From assembly GCA_025612245.1 (NCBI GenBank), contig JAAXKQ010000007.1, forward strand, positions 62,001 through 126,000: DNA of 64,000 nucleotides, written 5' to 3'. The notes below the pieces were generated by a model. It searched no databases and was not told the DNA's origin. It saw nothing but the letters and a program-made list of their open reading frames with translations. Origin of the DNA: Ignavibacteria bacterium (lineage in GTDB: Bacteria > Bacteroidota > Ignavibacteria > Ignavibacteriales > SURF-24). This document shows positions 1 through 8,596 of this stretch, one piece after another; position 1 is the stretch's first letter, and every line of letters starts with the position of its first letter. A program made the position numbers and the translations under genes.

Positions 1-282
1 ATGATTAATCCCTGGGTCAGCATGCAGCTGAAAAGCTTCTTCGGGCGGCAGCTGGATAAATCGAAGCTTGCCTCCGGCCTGCCTGCAAACGTTATGTATT
101 ACAATAAAACCGGATGGTTCAGCTACTGGACAAACGACGTTGGCATAGTTGACGACGGAAAAGTAAGATACATAATTTCCTGCTTTATTCCTCTTGAGGA
201 GGACCAGGCACGCCCCAAAATGAAAGAACTGTCCTCACGTGTCTATAAGCTCATTAGCGAACGCCACAAAAAACAGTCCTGA
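1..282 (+). CDS. Class A beta-lactamase-like serine hydrolase, C-terminal part (5' truncated)
   Basis: This is the C-terminal end of a protein related to class A beta-lactamases and D-Ala-D-Ala-type serine hydrolases. Residues 33-50 hold the KTG triad motif in the form YYNKTGW, followed by TNDVGIV and a hydrophobic beta strand (VRYIISCF), then the closing helix. That is the usual order of the last beta strands and helix in this family. The SxxK and SDN motifs are absent because they would lie upstream of base 1, so the ATG at base 1 is probably an internal methionine. Whether it hydrolyses beta-lactams cannot be told from this part. Confidence 0.6.
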   Translation: MINPWVSMQLKSFFGRQLDKSKLASGLPANVMYYNKTGWFSYWTNDVGIVDDGKVRYIISCFIPLEEDQARPKMKELSSRVYKLISERHKKQS

Positions 283-300
283 CATAGTTTTTTCTTCTAA

Positions 301-329
301 AGGGTGCATGGCACAAAGATCCGTGCACC
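301..329. terminator. Hairpin after the beta-lactamase-like gene
   Basis: A 10-bp inverted repeat (GGGTGCATGG with CCGTGCACCC, one G-U pair) sits 19 bases past the stop codon. No clear T-run follows on the plus strand, so its role as terminator is only likely. Confidence 0.35.
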
Positions 330-483
330 CCCGCTTAAAATTGCAAAAGCAGCTTCTTGCGTCACATTTCTACACCTTTTATAATTTTTCCCCTTTTCTT
401 TTTCCCAAAATGGTGTAATATATATTATATAGAGTGGCCCATCAAATGTATGGATACTATAAATAAACAAAAGGGAGGGGAGC

Positions 484-645
484 ATGTTGTACATATTCCT
501 GTACCTGGCTGTGTTTGTGCTATGGATGGTAGTCGAGCTTGTAACTGCACCCAAAGGATACGAAGATGAAAATGGGTTTCACTATGGAACGCCTCCTCCG
601 ATGGATCTGAAAAAAGACCTTCGGAAATCGATTAACCTCAACTGA
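484..645 (+). CDS. Small single-pass membrane protein, 53 aa
   Basis: A 53-residue reading frame starts at an ATG 4 bases after a very strong ribosome-binding site (AAGGGAGGGG). It begins MLYIFLYLAVFVLWMVVELV, one hydrophobic membrane segment, followed by a polar tail containing GTPPPMDLKKD. An A/T-rich TATA stretch lies about 50-60 bases upstream and a canonical terminator follows 20 bases after the stop, so it looks like a complete monocistronic unit. I do not recognise the family. It could be a small stress or envelope protein, which is inference from size and topology only. Confidence 0.7.
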   Translation: MLYIFLYLAVFVLWMVVELVTAPKGYEDENGFHYGTPPPMDLKKDLRKSINLN

Positions 646-665
646 CCTTGTAATTGTACTTTATA

Positions 666-706
666 AAAAAGGCTGCCCTGACTTAATTCCGGGGCAGCCT
701 TTTTAT
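666..706 (+). terminator. Rho-independent terminator of the 53-aa gene
   Basis: GGCTGCCC and GGGCAGCC pair around a 13-base loop, flanked by an A-run on the left and TTTTTATTT on the right. This is a canonical intrinsic terminator for the small gene that ends at 645. Confidence 0.85.
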
Positions 707-805
707 TTGTACGCCCGCAAACAAAATCTAAAAAAGTTTCCGGAATAATTTTCCGAAAACGCTCCTCGTCACCATATATATATATGAGTAAAGGGAATAT
801 GATTT

Positions 806-2185
806 ATGAAAACACTACTTGCACCAGTATACCCCACGTCCCTGTCTTATGGAATAAGAAAAGGAGGCTTAATTATACTTATTTTGCTCCTTTTTGTGTC
901 TCATGGGTGCAAGAGTCCCAATGAGCCTGAAGGAGGGGGGAAAGGCAGCCCCGGGAAGCTGACCTCCGAGGACATTTCCTGCACCGAGGCATGGCTTAAG
1001 ATAGATGCAGGCAGCCTGAGGCTCCCTTCAGAGGTTACAATTTCAAGAGACGGCAACCCCGTAGCCAGATTTAACCTGTCTCTAAAGGATACCACCATTT
1101 ACGACGACTCCCTTCAGCCAGGGAAAGACTACACCTACCAGGTTGAGTTCAGCCCGGGAATGAAGGAATCCTTAAGCATAAGGACGATGGATACGACCAG
1201 CCACGACTTTTCATGGCAGACATTCAGGCTTGGGGATTATGGAACATGGATAAGGGATGTGGCAATCATAAACGACACTCTCATCTATGCCGTAGGTGAG
1301 ATATATAAGAACTTCCCCAATGGACAAGAAGACCCCAAACCCTACAGCCTGGCCCGCTGGGATGGCCACAGCTGGTCGATAAAGAGGCTCTACTATAAAG
1401 ACAAGGACTACCAGGGCAAAGATGTTATCTTCCCCCTTGAGATCCATAGCATTCTGGTCTTTGGGGAAAATGATATCTGGTTTGGAGCCGGAAATATCCT
1501 ACGCTGGAATGGACTGGACTCGCTTGCAGAAATATCCTTTTCTCCTCTTTACAGCGTCAGCAATTATGAAGGATTGCCTCTAGATCAAATCTGGGGAACG
1601 GGGCCTGATGATATATATGCTGCCGGATGGAATGGGGCCCTGAGACATTTCAATGGAAATAAATGGGAGTTAATTGAAAGCGGCACAAACCTCAATTTCT
1701 ACGACATATGGGGAGGCATGAATGACTCCGGGACAAAGCCTGAGGTCCTGGCGGTGGGTTCTATTGTTGCTACCCATTCAGGAAGTGTAATAGAAAAGCT
1801 GGATGGATTAAATGCAGAGCAGATCTCAACCGAAGGCATTCCTTATAACAACACAAGCGTATGGTTTATTCCTGAAAAGGCCTACTATGTTGCAGCTGAC
1901 CGATTGTATTACAAGCACAGGCTTACCGACCCCAGGTGGACTGAAATATCTGGCCTTACGAAATACGATATAACTTGCATATATGGCTCTGACAGGAATG
2001 ATATACTTGTAACCACGGCTTATGGAGACATACTCCATTTTAACGGGAAGAGCTGGAAGAGCTATTACAATCAGACAATGCTTCCTTATGGGGTTTACGG
2101 CGCAGTAAAGCTAAAGAACAACCTTGCTGTTGCCGTGGGCGGCTATACTAACTACGAAGGTGTTATTGCCATTGGCAGAAGATAG
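806..2185 (+). CDS. Lipoprotein with beta-propeller-like repeats
   Basis: Predicted exported lipoprotein of 459 residues. A hydrophobic segment at residues 21-32 ends in VSHGC, with Cys35 as candidate lipidation site; the lipobox is atypical because His is at -2. After a short Gly/Pro-rich linker and a domain ending in TMDTTSHDF, the rest carries spaced repeats such as NDIWFGAGNILRWNG, DDIYAAGWNGALRHFNG and NDILVTTAYGDILHFNGKSW, like blades of a propeller. The gene at 43664-45031 is a clear paralogue with the same domain order. The function is unknown; surface binding is a guess. An alternative downstream start is possible because GGAGG occurs inside the coding sequence near 863. Confidence 0.75.
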   Translation: MKTLLAPVYPTSLSYGIRKGGLIILILLLFVSHGCKSPNEPEGGGKGSPGKLTSEDISCTEAWLKIDAGSLRLPSEVTISRDGNPVARFNLSLKDTTIYDDSLQPGKDYTYQVEFSPGMKESLSIRTMDTTSHDFSWQTFRLGDYGTWIRDVAIINDTLIYAVGEIYKNFPNGQEDPKPYSLARWDGHSWSIKRLYYKDKDYQGKDVIFPLEIHSILVFGENDIWFGAGNILRWNGLDSLAEISFSPLYSVSNYEGLPLDQIWGTGPDDIYAAGWNGALRHFNGNKWELIESGTNLNFYDIWGGMNDSGTKPEVLAVGSIVATHSGSVIEKLDGLNAEQISTEGIPYNNTSVWFIPEKAYYVAADRLYYKHRLTDPRWTEISGLTKYDITCIYGSDRNDILVTTAYGDILHFNGKSWKSYYNQTMLPYGVYGAVKLKNNLAVAVGGYTNYEGVIAIGRR

Positions 2186-2655
2186 AAGAAAATGAATTTT
2201 CCGGAATCTAGCTCCTTTCGGTTCCGTTGAAAGCTTTGGGCAACATCCATTTACAAAATGTCTTTGATCTAAAGCCGCGGCAGAGGCTTGCTGTTGATAA
2301 CCCGGGGTGATTGGGCCCCCGGATGAGAGCGATTGACTCCCGGGGTAGCAAATCCATCACAACACCCAGGAGTCCCCGCAGGTGGCGAAACGTAAAAGGG
2401 AATTAATGGGGAAGATAATTATCGTGTATACCCTTCCACAAGTCGCCCTTCCAGGGCTCTGAAATATCTTTGAGATCAATTATTTCTACAAACAATTCGC
2501 ATCTCCGATGCTCTGAAATGATTTTGGGATATGTCCATTTCTACAGACAACTCGCTTCGCCGAGGCTCTGGTCCTGGGTGATTTGTACGTGTTCAGATTT
2601 CCGTCCCCTCAATAACACGCTAACCAACCAAGAAGTAATGAAGAAGCTTTAAAAT
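2186..2655. repeat. Noncoding stretch with imperfect 54-55 bp tandem repeats
   Basis: No convincing gene is seen in this gap. Two adjacent imperfect units, 2456-2509 and 2510-2564, both start GCTCTGAAAT, carry TTTCTACARACAAYTCGC in the middle and end in a CCGAT/CCGAG step. A partial unit precedes (from about 2434, CTTCCACAAGTCGCCC) and another begins at 2565. Further left, 2299-2355 carries CCCGGGGT motifs, including CCCGGGGTAGCAAATCC, which recurs with small changes at 27322-27339. It looks like decayed dispersed repeat DNA. Confidence 0.6.
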
Positions 2656-2678
2656 AAAAAACCCTTCAAAAGAAGGGC
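2656..2678 (-). terminator. Terminator of the DUF4175 gene
   Basis: Read on the minus strand, CCCTTC-TTTT-GAAGGG is followed by TTTTTTATTTT. It lies 27 bases past the stop of the gene at 2705-6073. Confidence 0.8.
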
Positions 2679-2704
2679 CTGTCTTAAAACTAACCTGCTA
2701 AACT

Positions 2705-5700
2705 TTACCTGCTGCTGTCTCTCTGCAGGGCTTCGTAATACTTCCTGATCAGATTCTCGTAGTCTTTGGAATATCCTTCCTGAACTGCCCGCATCAGTTC
2801 GTCTTTAATACGGCTGTGCGTCCTCTGCAGGTTCAGCTCCGCAGCCGACTGGTGTGCAATCTCCTTGCCCGAATTGGATTCCCTGTCCTTCTCAAAATCC
2901 CGGTCGTTAATTGACCTCTGCGCATCCAGAAGCTTGGATAGTATCCTCTCCTGCTTCTGAACCACGTCGTCATTCAGCTTCTGAGTCTTCATCTCGGAGA
3001 CCACTTCCTGCATCTCTTTTAAGACGTTATCCATGTTGGCCGGAAGCTTTTTCGACTGGCCCGACATCTTGTTCTCACGGTTTAACTGCTCAAGCGACTT
3101 TCTGATCATATCCTGCTGCTGCGCCAGCCTCTGCATCTGCGCCTGCTGCTGCAGCGAAAGGCTTCCCTTGTTCATCTGCTGCGTCATGTTGTTCAGATTC
3201 ATCTGCTGCTGCGAAAGCTTCTGAAGCTGCTGCATCATAGACATCATGCCCGATCCTTCCCCCTGTCCGTTCAGCATGTTCTCCATCGAACGCTTTAAGA
3301 TCTCTGCCGACTGGTTAAGAGCACTCATGGTCCCTTTCTGCTTTTCTGAAGCCGAGGCCCCATTCCTCATCTGAAGCTCGCTTAACGACTGCCGCATTCC
3401 TTGCTGCGCTTTCCCGAGGGCCTGCCCCAGCTCGGGCGATATGGCAAATGTCTTCTGCGAAAGCTTCCCGATCTGCGACATTATCTGCTCCATCCCGCTC
3501 TGAAGATTACTCTGCTTCCTGGCGTTTTCACTGAGCTGCTGTGAATTGGGGTCCATCCTCTGCGTCTGATTCTTTAATGCCTCCTGCTCTTTGGAAAGAG
3601 TCAAAAGATTATCCAGAATCTTTCTCATTTCATTGAATGCCTGGCGCTGGTTCTGCTGCTGCATCTGCTGCTGCATCTGCTGCATGCGCTGTTTCATCTT
3701 ACTCATGTTCTGCGAAATGTTCGATTGTTTCTGCTGCGCCTGCTGCTTCTGCCCCTGCATTAATTCCTCCGAGGCCTGCTCCGAGAGCTTCTCGTTCTGC
3801 TGCTTTTCAAACTCTTCCTGCGCCTTCTTCATCTTGTCCTTGGGCATGTCCTCAAATTCTTTCATCCTTTCCTGCAGCTCGTCCATCTTCTTTTCAAGGT
3901 CCTTCAGATCCTTGGAAACTTCCTTCTGTTTATTTGCCAGGTTCTGCTTCTGGCTGCTGTCGTTAAGGTTGCTTTTCGAAGTCTCCTGCTTCAGCTCGTC
4001 TGCCTGCTTATTTAAGTCCTCGGTCCTTTTCAGTATCTCGTCCATTTTCTGCTCTACCTGGGTCCTTTTCAGAAGCTTCAGCGTCCTTTCGATGCTCTTC
4101 TTAAACTGATCCTCGTCGAACTTCATCTGTTCCATGCTCTGCTGAACGTTATCGCGGTTCATCTGCTGAAGCGCCTGCTGAAGCCTTTCCATTGCCTTCT
4201 TCATCTCGTCGCTGCTCAGGCGGTTGAAAAGGTCCTGCAGCTCCATGTACTTCTGCAGGGTTTCCTTGGAAAGCAGGTTGTTCTGCTGCATGTCGTTCTG
4301 CATCTTTGCCATGTCTTTTCTTATGTCGTCTACCTTATGCTCCAGCTCGTCAAACTTCTGAAGAGCCTTGTCAATTTTTTCCTTCTCCTGCCAGGTGATG
4401 TCTTTTTTATCCTGCTTCAAATCCTGACTCATCTTCTCCAGGTTTTCTTTCAGCTTCTGGGCTTCTGTAAGCGTCTCGCTGAGTTTTTTCTCTGCCGACT
4501 GCTGTGTGTTGTCTGCCTGGCGGAAGAGTTCGTCCAGTGAGGGAACTCTTACGTTAAATACCCCTGTCTTGGCCGATTTTGGCCCGCTTACGTTGTCGTT
4601 GTCATAAACTTCAATGTAATAGGTTATTACGTCCTGCTCTTTAAGCCTTAATGGCGAGAGGTTCCAGATGTAATTTACGTCCTGCTCTTTTTCACCCCTG
4701 CGCACGGGAATTTCCAGCGAGGAGAACTCATCCGTCGGCTTCTGAACCTTTGAGGCGCTCAGGCGGTAGTGAATGACAAGCCTCGTGAAACCAAAGTCGT
4801 CGCTTATCTTAAGAACCAGCGGCACGCGGTCGTCTTCGGCAAGTGTGACGTCTTTATTGGGCGCATAAAATTCTATCGTGGGGTAGTTATCCGGAAGAGC
4901 CTTAATCGTAAAGCTAATCGGGTTCTCGTTTTTATGCCCGTCAATGTCCGTAAGCTCTATGCTGTAGCCTACATCTTTCTTAATCCTGTAATATCCCAAT
5001 GCATTACGCCCGTATACGGAAAGCCTGGCCTCGGTGGAATCCGTAAAGACGAGCTTTGCACTCTTTAATTCCTTTGTGGATAGAACGCTAAACTTGATCT
5101 GGCTTCCCAATAGGGAAGTGATGTTGCCGTTATCCTGCTGCTCAATTGACTGCTGCCCCGAATAAGCCGGGGGCGTTACTACAACGTCAAGCGACCTGAT
5201 GATGGGCTTGTCCACTACGGTGATCTTAAACTCCCTGCTCTGAACTTCCTCGGCCGAAACGAAATAGCTGAATGAACTCCTTACGGCGGGTACTTCAAAG
5301 TAATAAACTCCCGCTGAATCTGCGTGCAGGTCCCTTTGCTCAAATTCAGCCTGTTCGGCATATTTCATCGAAAGCGTTACGTTGCCGGGTTTGGGACCGA
5401 AAACCTTAATCCTTATCTTTACATCTTCTCCCTTGGTCAGCTGAGAGTCCCCGGGCTTTATCTCAAAAGTAAACCTTGCCGGGGGAATAAATTCGCTGCC
5501 GAAATTCAAAATCCTGTATGAGGCGGCCCTGAGCGGGGATAATCCCGCAAAAAGCAGGGCTGCTAGAAGTACAACGCCCGAAAGATATCGGAACATTTTC
5601 TTCGCCCGGGCAAAGCTTATGGCTTCGTTAAAATTAACCGACTGCGTCTTCAAATATACCTGCTGAAAGGCTGCATCTGCAAGGTTCTGCGAATAATACC

Positions 5701-6073
5701 TCCCGCCGCCATTGTTCTTGAGCTCAACGAGCTGCATCGCGTTAAGAAGCTCATCCCGGATTGAAGGAAAAAAGCTTCCAACCTTGCGCGCTGCTTCGTT
5801 GTAGTCGGGTCGGCTGAAAAGGTTAAAATACCTGGAGAAAGGATAGAGGAAAAGATAGACAAACGACCCGAACGAAGCTATCAGCATCACCAGGAAGAAA
5901 GTTGTCCTTACGGCAGAGGAAAAATTCCCCGCGGCTTCTAAAATCGCCAGCACCGTAAAGAGCGAAACCACTAAAATCAGCGTAAAGGCCAGACCCGTAA
6001 GACTGAGGCTGGCATATTCGCGTTTCGAAAGTTTGTCGAATCTATTTAATATTTCTTTGTAATAAGAATTCAT
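2705..6073 (-). CDS. DUF4175-type large membrane-anchored coiled-coil protein
   Basis: 1122 residues. Two hydrophobic segments near residues 22-47 and 55-78 and a third near 163-180 anchor the protein. Residues about 190-510 look like beta-rich periplasmic modules (several VTPPAYSG and IEFYAP type strands). From about 520 to 1000 the chain is a very long Gln/Lys/Glu/Met-rich coiled coil. This layout matches the DUF4175 family, often encoded with DUF4159 proteins and MoxR/DUF58 genes; here only the DUF4159 gene (6185-6856) lies upstream, 111 bases away on the same strand. Function is unknown. The coiled coil suggests an envelope scaffold, which is inference. The strong GCTGCTG repetition in the DNA reflects the Gln/Leu-rich coil and is not a separate repeat element. 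Confidence 0.75.
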   Translation of the reverse strand: MNSYYKEILNRFDKLSKREYASLSLTGLAFTLILVVSLFTVLAILEAAGNFSSAVRTTFFLVMLIASFGSFVYLFLYPFSRYFNLFSRPDYNEAARKVGSFFPSIRDELLNAMQLVELKNNGGGRYYSQNLADAAFQQVYLKTQSVNFNEAISFARAKKMFRYLSGVVLLAALLFAGLSPLRAASYRILNFGSEFIPPARFTFEIKPGDSQLTKGEDVKIRIKVFGPKPGNVTLSMKYAEQAEFEQRDLHADSAGVYYFEVPAVRSSFSYFVSAEEVQSREFKITVVDKPIIRSLDVVVTPPAYSGQQSIEQQDNGNITSLLGSQIKFSVLSTKELKSAKLVFTDSTEARLSVYGRNALGYYRIKKDVGYSIELTDIDGHKNENPISFTIKALPDNYPTIEFYAPNKDVTLAEDDRVPLVLKISDDFGFTRLVIHYRLSASKVQKPTDEFSSLEIPVRRGEKEQDVNYIWNLSPLRLKEQDVITYYIEVYDNDNVSGPKSAKTGVFNVRVPSLDELFRQADNTQQSAEKKLSETLTEAQKLKENLEKMSQDLKQDKKDITWQEKEKIDKALQKFDELEHKVDDIRKDMAKMQNDMQQNNLLSKETLQKYMELQDLFNRLSSDEMKKAMERLQQALQQMNRDNVQQSMEQMKFDEDQFKKSIERTLKLLKRTQVEQKMDEILKRTEDLNKQADELKQETSKSNLNDSSQKQNLANKQKEVSKDLKDLEKKMDELQERMKEFEDMPKDKMKKAQEEFEKQQNEKLSEQASEELMQGQKQQAQQKQSNISQNMSKMKQRMQQMQQQMQQQNQRQAFNEMRKILDNLLTLSKEQEALKNQTQRMDPNSQQLSENARKQSNLQSGMEQIMSQIGKLSQKTFAISPELGQALGKAQQGMRQSLSELQMRNGASASEKQKGTMSALNQSAEILKRSMENMLNGQGEGSGMMSMMQQLQKLSQQQMNLNNMTQQMNKGSLSLQQQAQMQRLAQQQDMIRKSLEQLNRENKMSGQSKKLPANMDNVLKEMQEVVSEMKTQKLNDDVVQKQERILSKLLDAQRSINDRDFEKDRESNSGKEIAHQSAAELNLQRTHSRIKDELMRAVQEGYSKDYENLIRKYYEALQRDSSR

Positions 6074-6184
6074 AATTCAGGTTCAAATCTAAAAAGCCGT
6101 AACAAAATTTATACTGCATAAATAATCTATCTCACACATGGGGACAAATCATTATTCCTAAAGCCGGATGCTAAAAATACAAAA

Positions 6185-6856
6185 TTAGTGAGAAAGTGCC
6201 CAGACTACTATGTTTGTGCCGAACTTTAAGGCTTCCTCTCTTTTTGCCGGAGGATCGTTGTGCACTTCCGGATCGGCCCAGCCGTCGGAAGGATTGCTTT
6301 CGTATGTGTAGTAAACCGCCAGCTTTTCGTTAAGGAAAATTCCGAAACCCTGAGGCGCTTTCCCGTCGTGCTCGTGGGTTTTCGGGGGGCCTGCCGGAAA
6401 ATCAAAGAAACAGTGGTAAAGCCCGTAGCTGAAAGGCAGCTCCACCAGCTCTTTATCCGGGAAAACTCTTTTTATCTCTCTTCTGAATGCCTTGTCAAGC
6501 CCGTAATCATCATCAACGTACAGAAACCCGCCGTTTTCAAGATAAGTTCTCAGCCTCGTAACTTCGTTATCCGAAAGCACAATGTTACCGTGCCCGGTCA
6601 GAAAAAGAAATGGATATGAGAAAATATCATCGCTGTTCAAATCCACATATATATAGTCTGCCTTTGCCTTGATATTTGTGTGCTCACTGACAAACTTGAG
6701 CAGATTTACCTCTTCGGAAGGGTCGTTGTACCAGTCGCCCCCGCCGTTATATTTGACGCGCGCAATCTGAAAAGCCGGCTCGTTCTGCGCAAATAACATA
6801 TCTATATTTACTGCAGCAAGAACAATTAAAATTTTAAGCAAAAATCGTAAATTCAT
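6185..6856 (-). CDS. DUF4159 domain protein, exported
   Basis: 223 residues with an N-terminal signal peptide (hydrophobic run ending ...MLFAQ at about residue 24). The mature part has the DUF4159 pattern: FQIARVKYNGGGDWY near the start, PFLFLTGHGN in the middle, then LRTYLENGGFLYVDDDYG and a C-terminal region with YTYESNPSDGW. The fold is thought to resemble class I glutamine amidotransferase/ThuA-like domains, but no catalytic role is established. It is the first gene of a likely two-gene operon with the DUF4175 gene at 2705-6073. Confidence 0.8.
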   Translation of the reverse strand: MNLRFLLKILIVLAAVNIDMLFAQNEPAFQIARVKYNGGGDWYNDPSEEVNLLKFVSEHTNIKAKADYIYVDLNSDDIFSYPFLFLTGHGNIVLSDNEVTRLRTYLENGGFLYVDDDYGLDKAFRREIKRVFPDKELVELPFSYGLYHCFFDFPAGPPKTHEHDGKAPQGFGIFLNEKLAVYYTYESNPSDGWADPEVHNDPPAKREEALKFGTNIVVWALSH

Positions 6857-7017
6857 AAAAAATAATATATTCAGTAATGCCTAGAATATCAATTTAATAA
6901 ATCGGTCCGTAGTTGTTTTAAAGCCCTGAAGAAATAAAGTTCCTGTTTTCTAATTAGTATTATTTTCTTACTTTTTCCGTGCGCTTTAACAATTTTAATA
7001 CTATTCGGGAATATTTT

Positions 7018-8310
7018 ATGGAAAATACCGGACTTCAGGTCCCTTTGCTGGCTCTCGTCCCTTTTGTCTTAATGCTGGCTTCAATTGCCGTTTTTCCCCT
7101 TTTCCTTAGCCGCTTCTGGGATAAGAACAGGAATAAACTGGCAGTTGCCGCACTCTTAAGCCTGCCGATAATTATTTATCTCGTCGGCGCCGGGGCTTAT
7201 GAAAAGCTGCTTGAGACCGTCTTTTTCGACTATATCCCTTTTATCATTCTCCTGGGCTCTCTTTTTACGATCACCGGAGGCATTTACCTGACGGGCGATA
7301 TTGAGGCAAAACCCGTCATAAATACGCTCTTCCTTGGAATTGGCGCCCTGCTGGCTTCTTTTATGGGTACTACCGGCGCCGCAATGCTCCTTATCCGACC
7401 CGTCATTCAGACCAATAAGGAAAGGGAATATAAAGTCCATACAATCTTGTTCTTCATCGGCATTGTTGCTAACTGCGGAGGACTCCTGACGCCGCTTGGC
7501 GATCCGCCGCTTTTTATGATGTATTTAAGGGGAGCCTCTTTCTCCTGGTTCTTCTCACTGTTCCCGGAATGGCTGGTTACTAACCTATTGCTCCTTATTA
7601 TCTATTATTTCGTGGATTCTTATTACCACAAAAAAGAAAAGCCTGAAAGGGTAAGACTCGACAGGACAAACATCAGACCCATAAAAATCCAGGGAAAACT
7701 TAACTTTATATGGCTTTTAGGGGTCGTTCTGGCTGTGGCTTTTGTAAATGAGCAGTATATCGGCCTCATTAACTCAAACGCCCACTTCAGGTTCCTGAGA
7801 GAGGCTGTAATACTCCTTATGGCGCTTTTGTCGCTCCTTTTTACGCCGCGACTCGTAAGAGTCTCCAATAACTTTACGTGGGGACCCATTCAGGAGGTGG
7901 CTTACCTTTTTATCGGCATATTCATTACCATGGTGCCATGCCTTCTTTACCTCCAGGAAAATGCCAGGCACCTGGGCGTGGACGCCCCAATGCAATTTTA
8001 CTATGCCTCGGGTGCCTTAAGCAGCGTGCTCGACAATACACCAACGGCAGTTACCTTCCATTCCCTGGCATTGGGCCTGGGCCACATTCCCGAGGTCGCA
8101 GGCATCCCTTCGATTATACTGAGGGCAATCTGCATTGGCGCGGTCTTCTTCGGCAGCCTTACATACATTGGTAACGGCCCTAACTTTATGGTTAAGTCTG
8201 TTGCCGAGGAAAATAACATTAAAATGCCCGACTTCTTCAGCTATATCTTTAAGTTTTCACTTATTGTGCTGCTGCCGGTCTTTATCCTAATTCAGTGGCT
8301 GTTTTTATAG
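7018..8310 (+). CDS. NhaD/ArsB-type (ion transporter superfamily) sodium:proton antiporter
   Basis: About 430 residues forming roughly 11-12 hydrophobic membrane segments. The signature GGLLTPLGDPPLF and the later half-motif SSVLDNTPTAVTFHSLA, followed by GSLTYIGNGPNFMV, are typical of NhaD/ArsB/citrate-transporter-like antiporters, where two such inverted re-entrant loops bind the ion. A frame-extending GTG exists at 6979, but ATG at 7018 has GGGA eight bases upstream and gives a normal N-terminus, so I prefer it. It is divergent from the DUF4159 gene and probably monocistronic. Substrate (Na+ versus dicarboxylate or arsenite) is inferred only from family resemblance. Confidence 0.8.
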   Translation: MENTGLQVPLLALVPFVLMLASIAVFPLFLSRFWDKNRNKLAVAALLSLPIIIYLVGAGAYEKLLETVFFDYIPFIILLGSLFTITGGIYLTGDIEAKPVINTLFLGIGALLASFMGTTGAAMLLIRPVIQTNKEREYKVHTILFFIGIVANCGGLLTPLGDPPLFMMYLRGASFSWFFSLFPEWLVTNLLLLIIYYFVDSYYHKKEKPERVRLDRTNIRPIKIQGKLNFIWLLGVVLAVAFVNEQYIGLINSNAHFRFLREAVILLMALLSLLFTPRLVRVSNNFTWGPIQEVAYLFIGIFITMVPCLLYLQENARHLGVDAPMQFYYASGALSSVLDNTPTAVTFHSLALGLGHIPEVAGIPSIILRAICIGAVFFGSLTYIGNGPNFMVKSVAEENNIKMPDFFSYIFKFSLIVLLPVFILIQWLFL

Positions 8311-8350
8311 CTCTGGGGACAGGGAAGATATCTTTGGGGGAGTGTAAGAA

Positions 8351-8385
8351 AAAAGCAGGCATTTATCATTCAAATGCCTGCTTTC
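8351..8385 (-). terminator. Terminator between convergent antiporter and 43-aa gene
   Basis: GCAGGCATTT pairs with AAATGCCTGC. The T-run is best on the minus strand (TTTTTTCTT), serving the small gene at 8391-8522. It can also act on the convergent antiporter transcript. Confidence 0.75.
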
Positions 8386-8390
8386 TGTTA

Positions 8391-8522
8391 TTACGCAAAC
8401 AATGCGTAAATTATGTAGCCGATTACTAAAAGAAAGCTTGCTCCAAGTAATCCGGCAAGCAAATAAAACCCAATGTCAGTCGATTTTTTGTCCTTTACGG
8501 ACTTATCCTGCTGAGTATCCAT
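8391..8522 (-). CDS. Small single-pass membrane protein, 43 aa
   Basis: A 43-residue frame with GGGAG seven bases before its ATG. The polar N-terminus (MDTQQDKSVKDKKSTD) is followed by one membrane segment (GFYLLAGLLGASFLLVIGYI) and a very short tail. A strong T-tailed hairpin directly follows the stop on the same strand, so the unit is complete. Family not recognised. Confidence 0.65.
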   Translation of the reverse strand: MDTQQDKSVKDKKSTDIGFYLLAGLLGASFLLVIGYIIYALFA

Positions 8523-8596
8523 ATAAAACTCCCATACAAATAATTGTTAAAATCACTTCTAAATTATTTAATTAAATCCTGTGTGGAGTTTTATAT

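Noticed and set aside
2470-2652. 60-codon open frame on the plus strand
   Set aside because: It lies inside the tandem repeats, has no ribosome site, and the translated sequence shows no protein-like pattern.
3591-4109. 172-codon Cys/Phe/Ser-rich plus-strand frame
   Set aside because: It is antisense to the Gln/Met-rich coiled coil of the DUF4175 gene; such composition is a shadow of the opposite strand.
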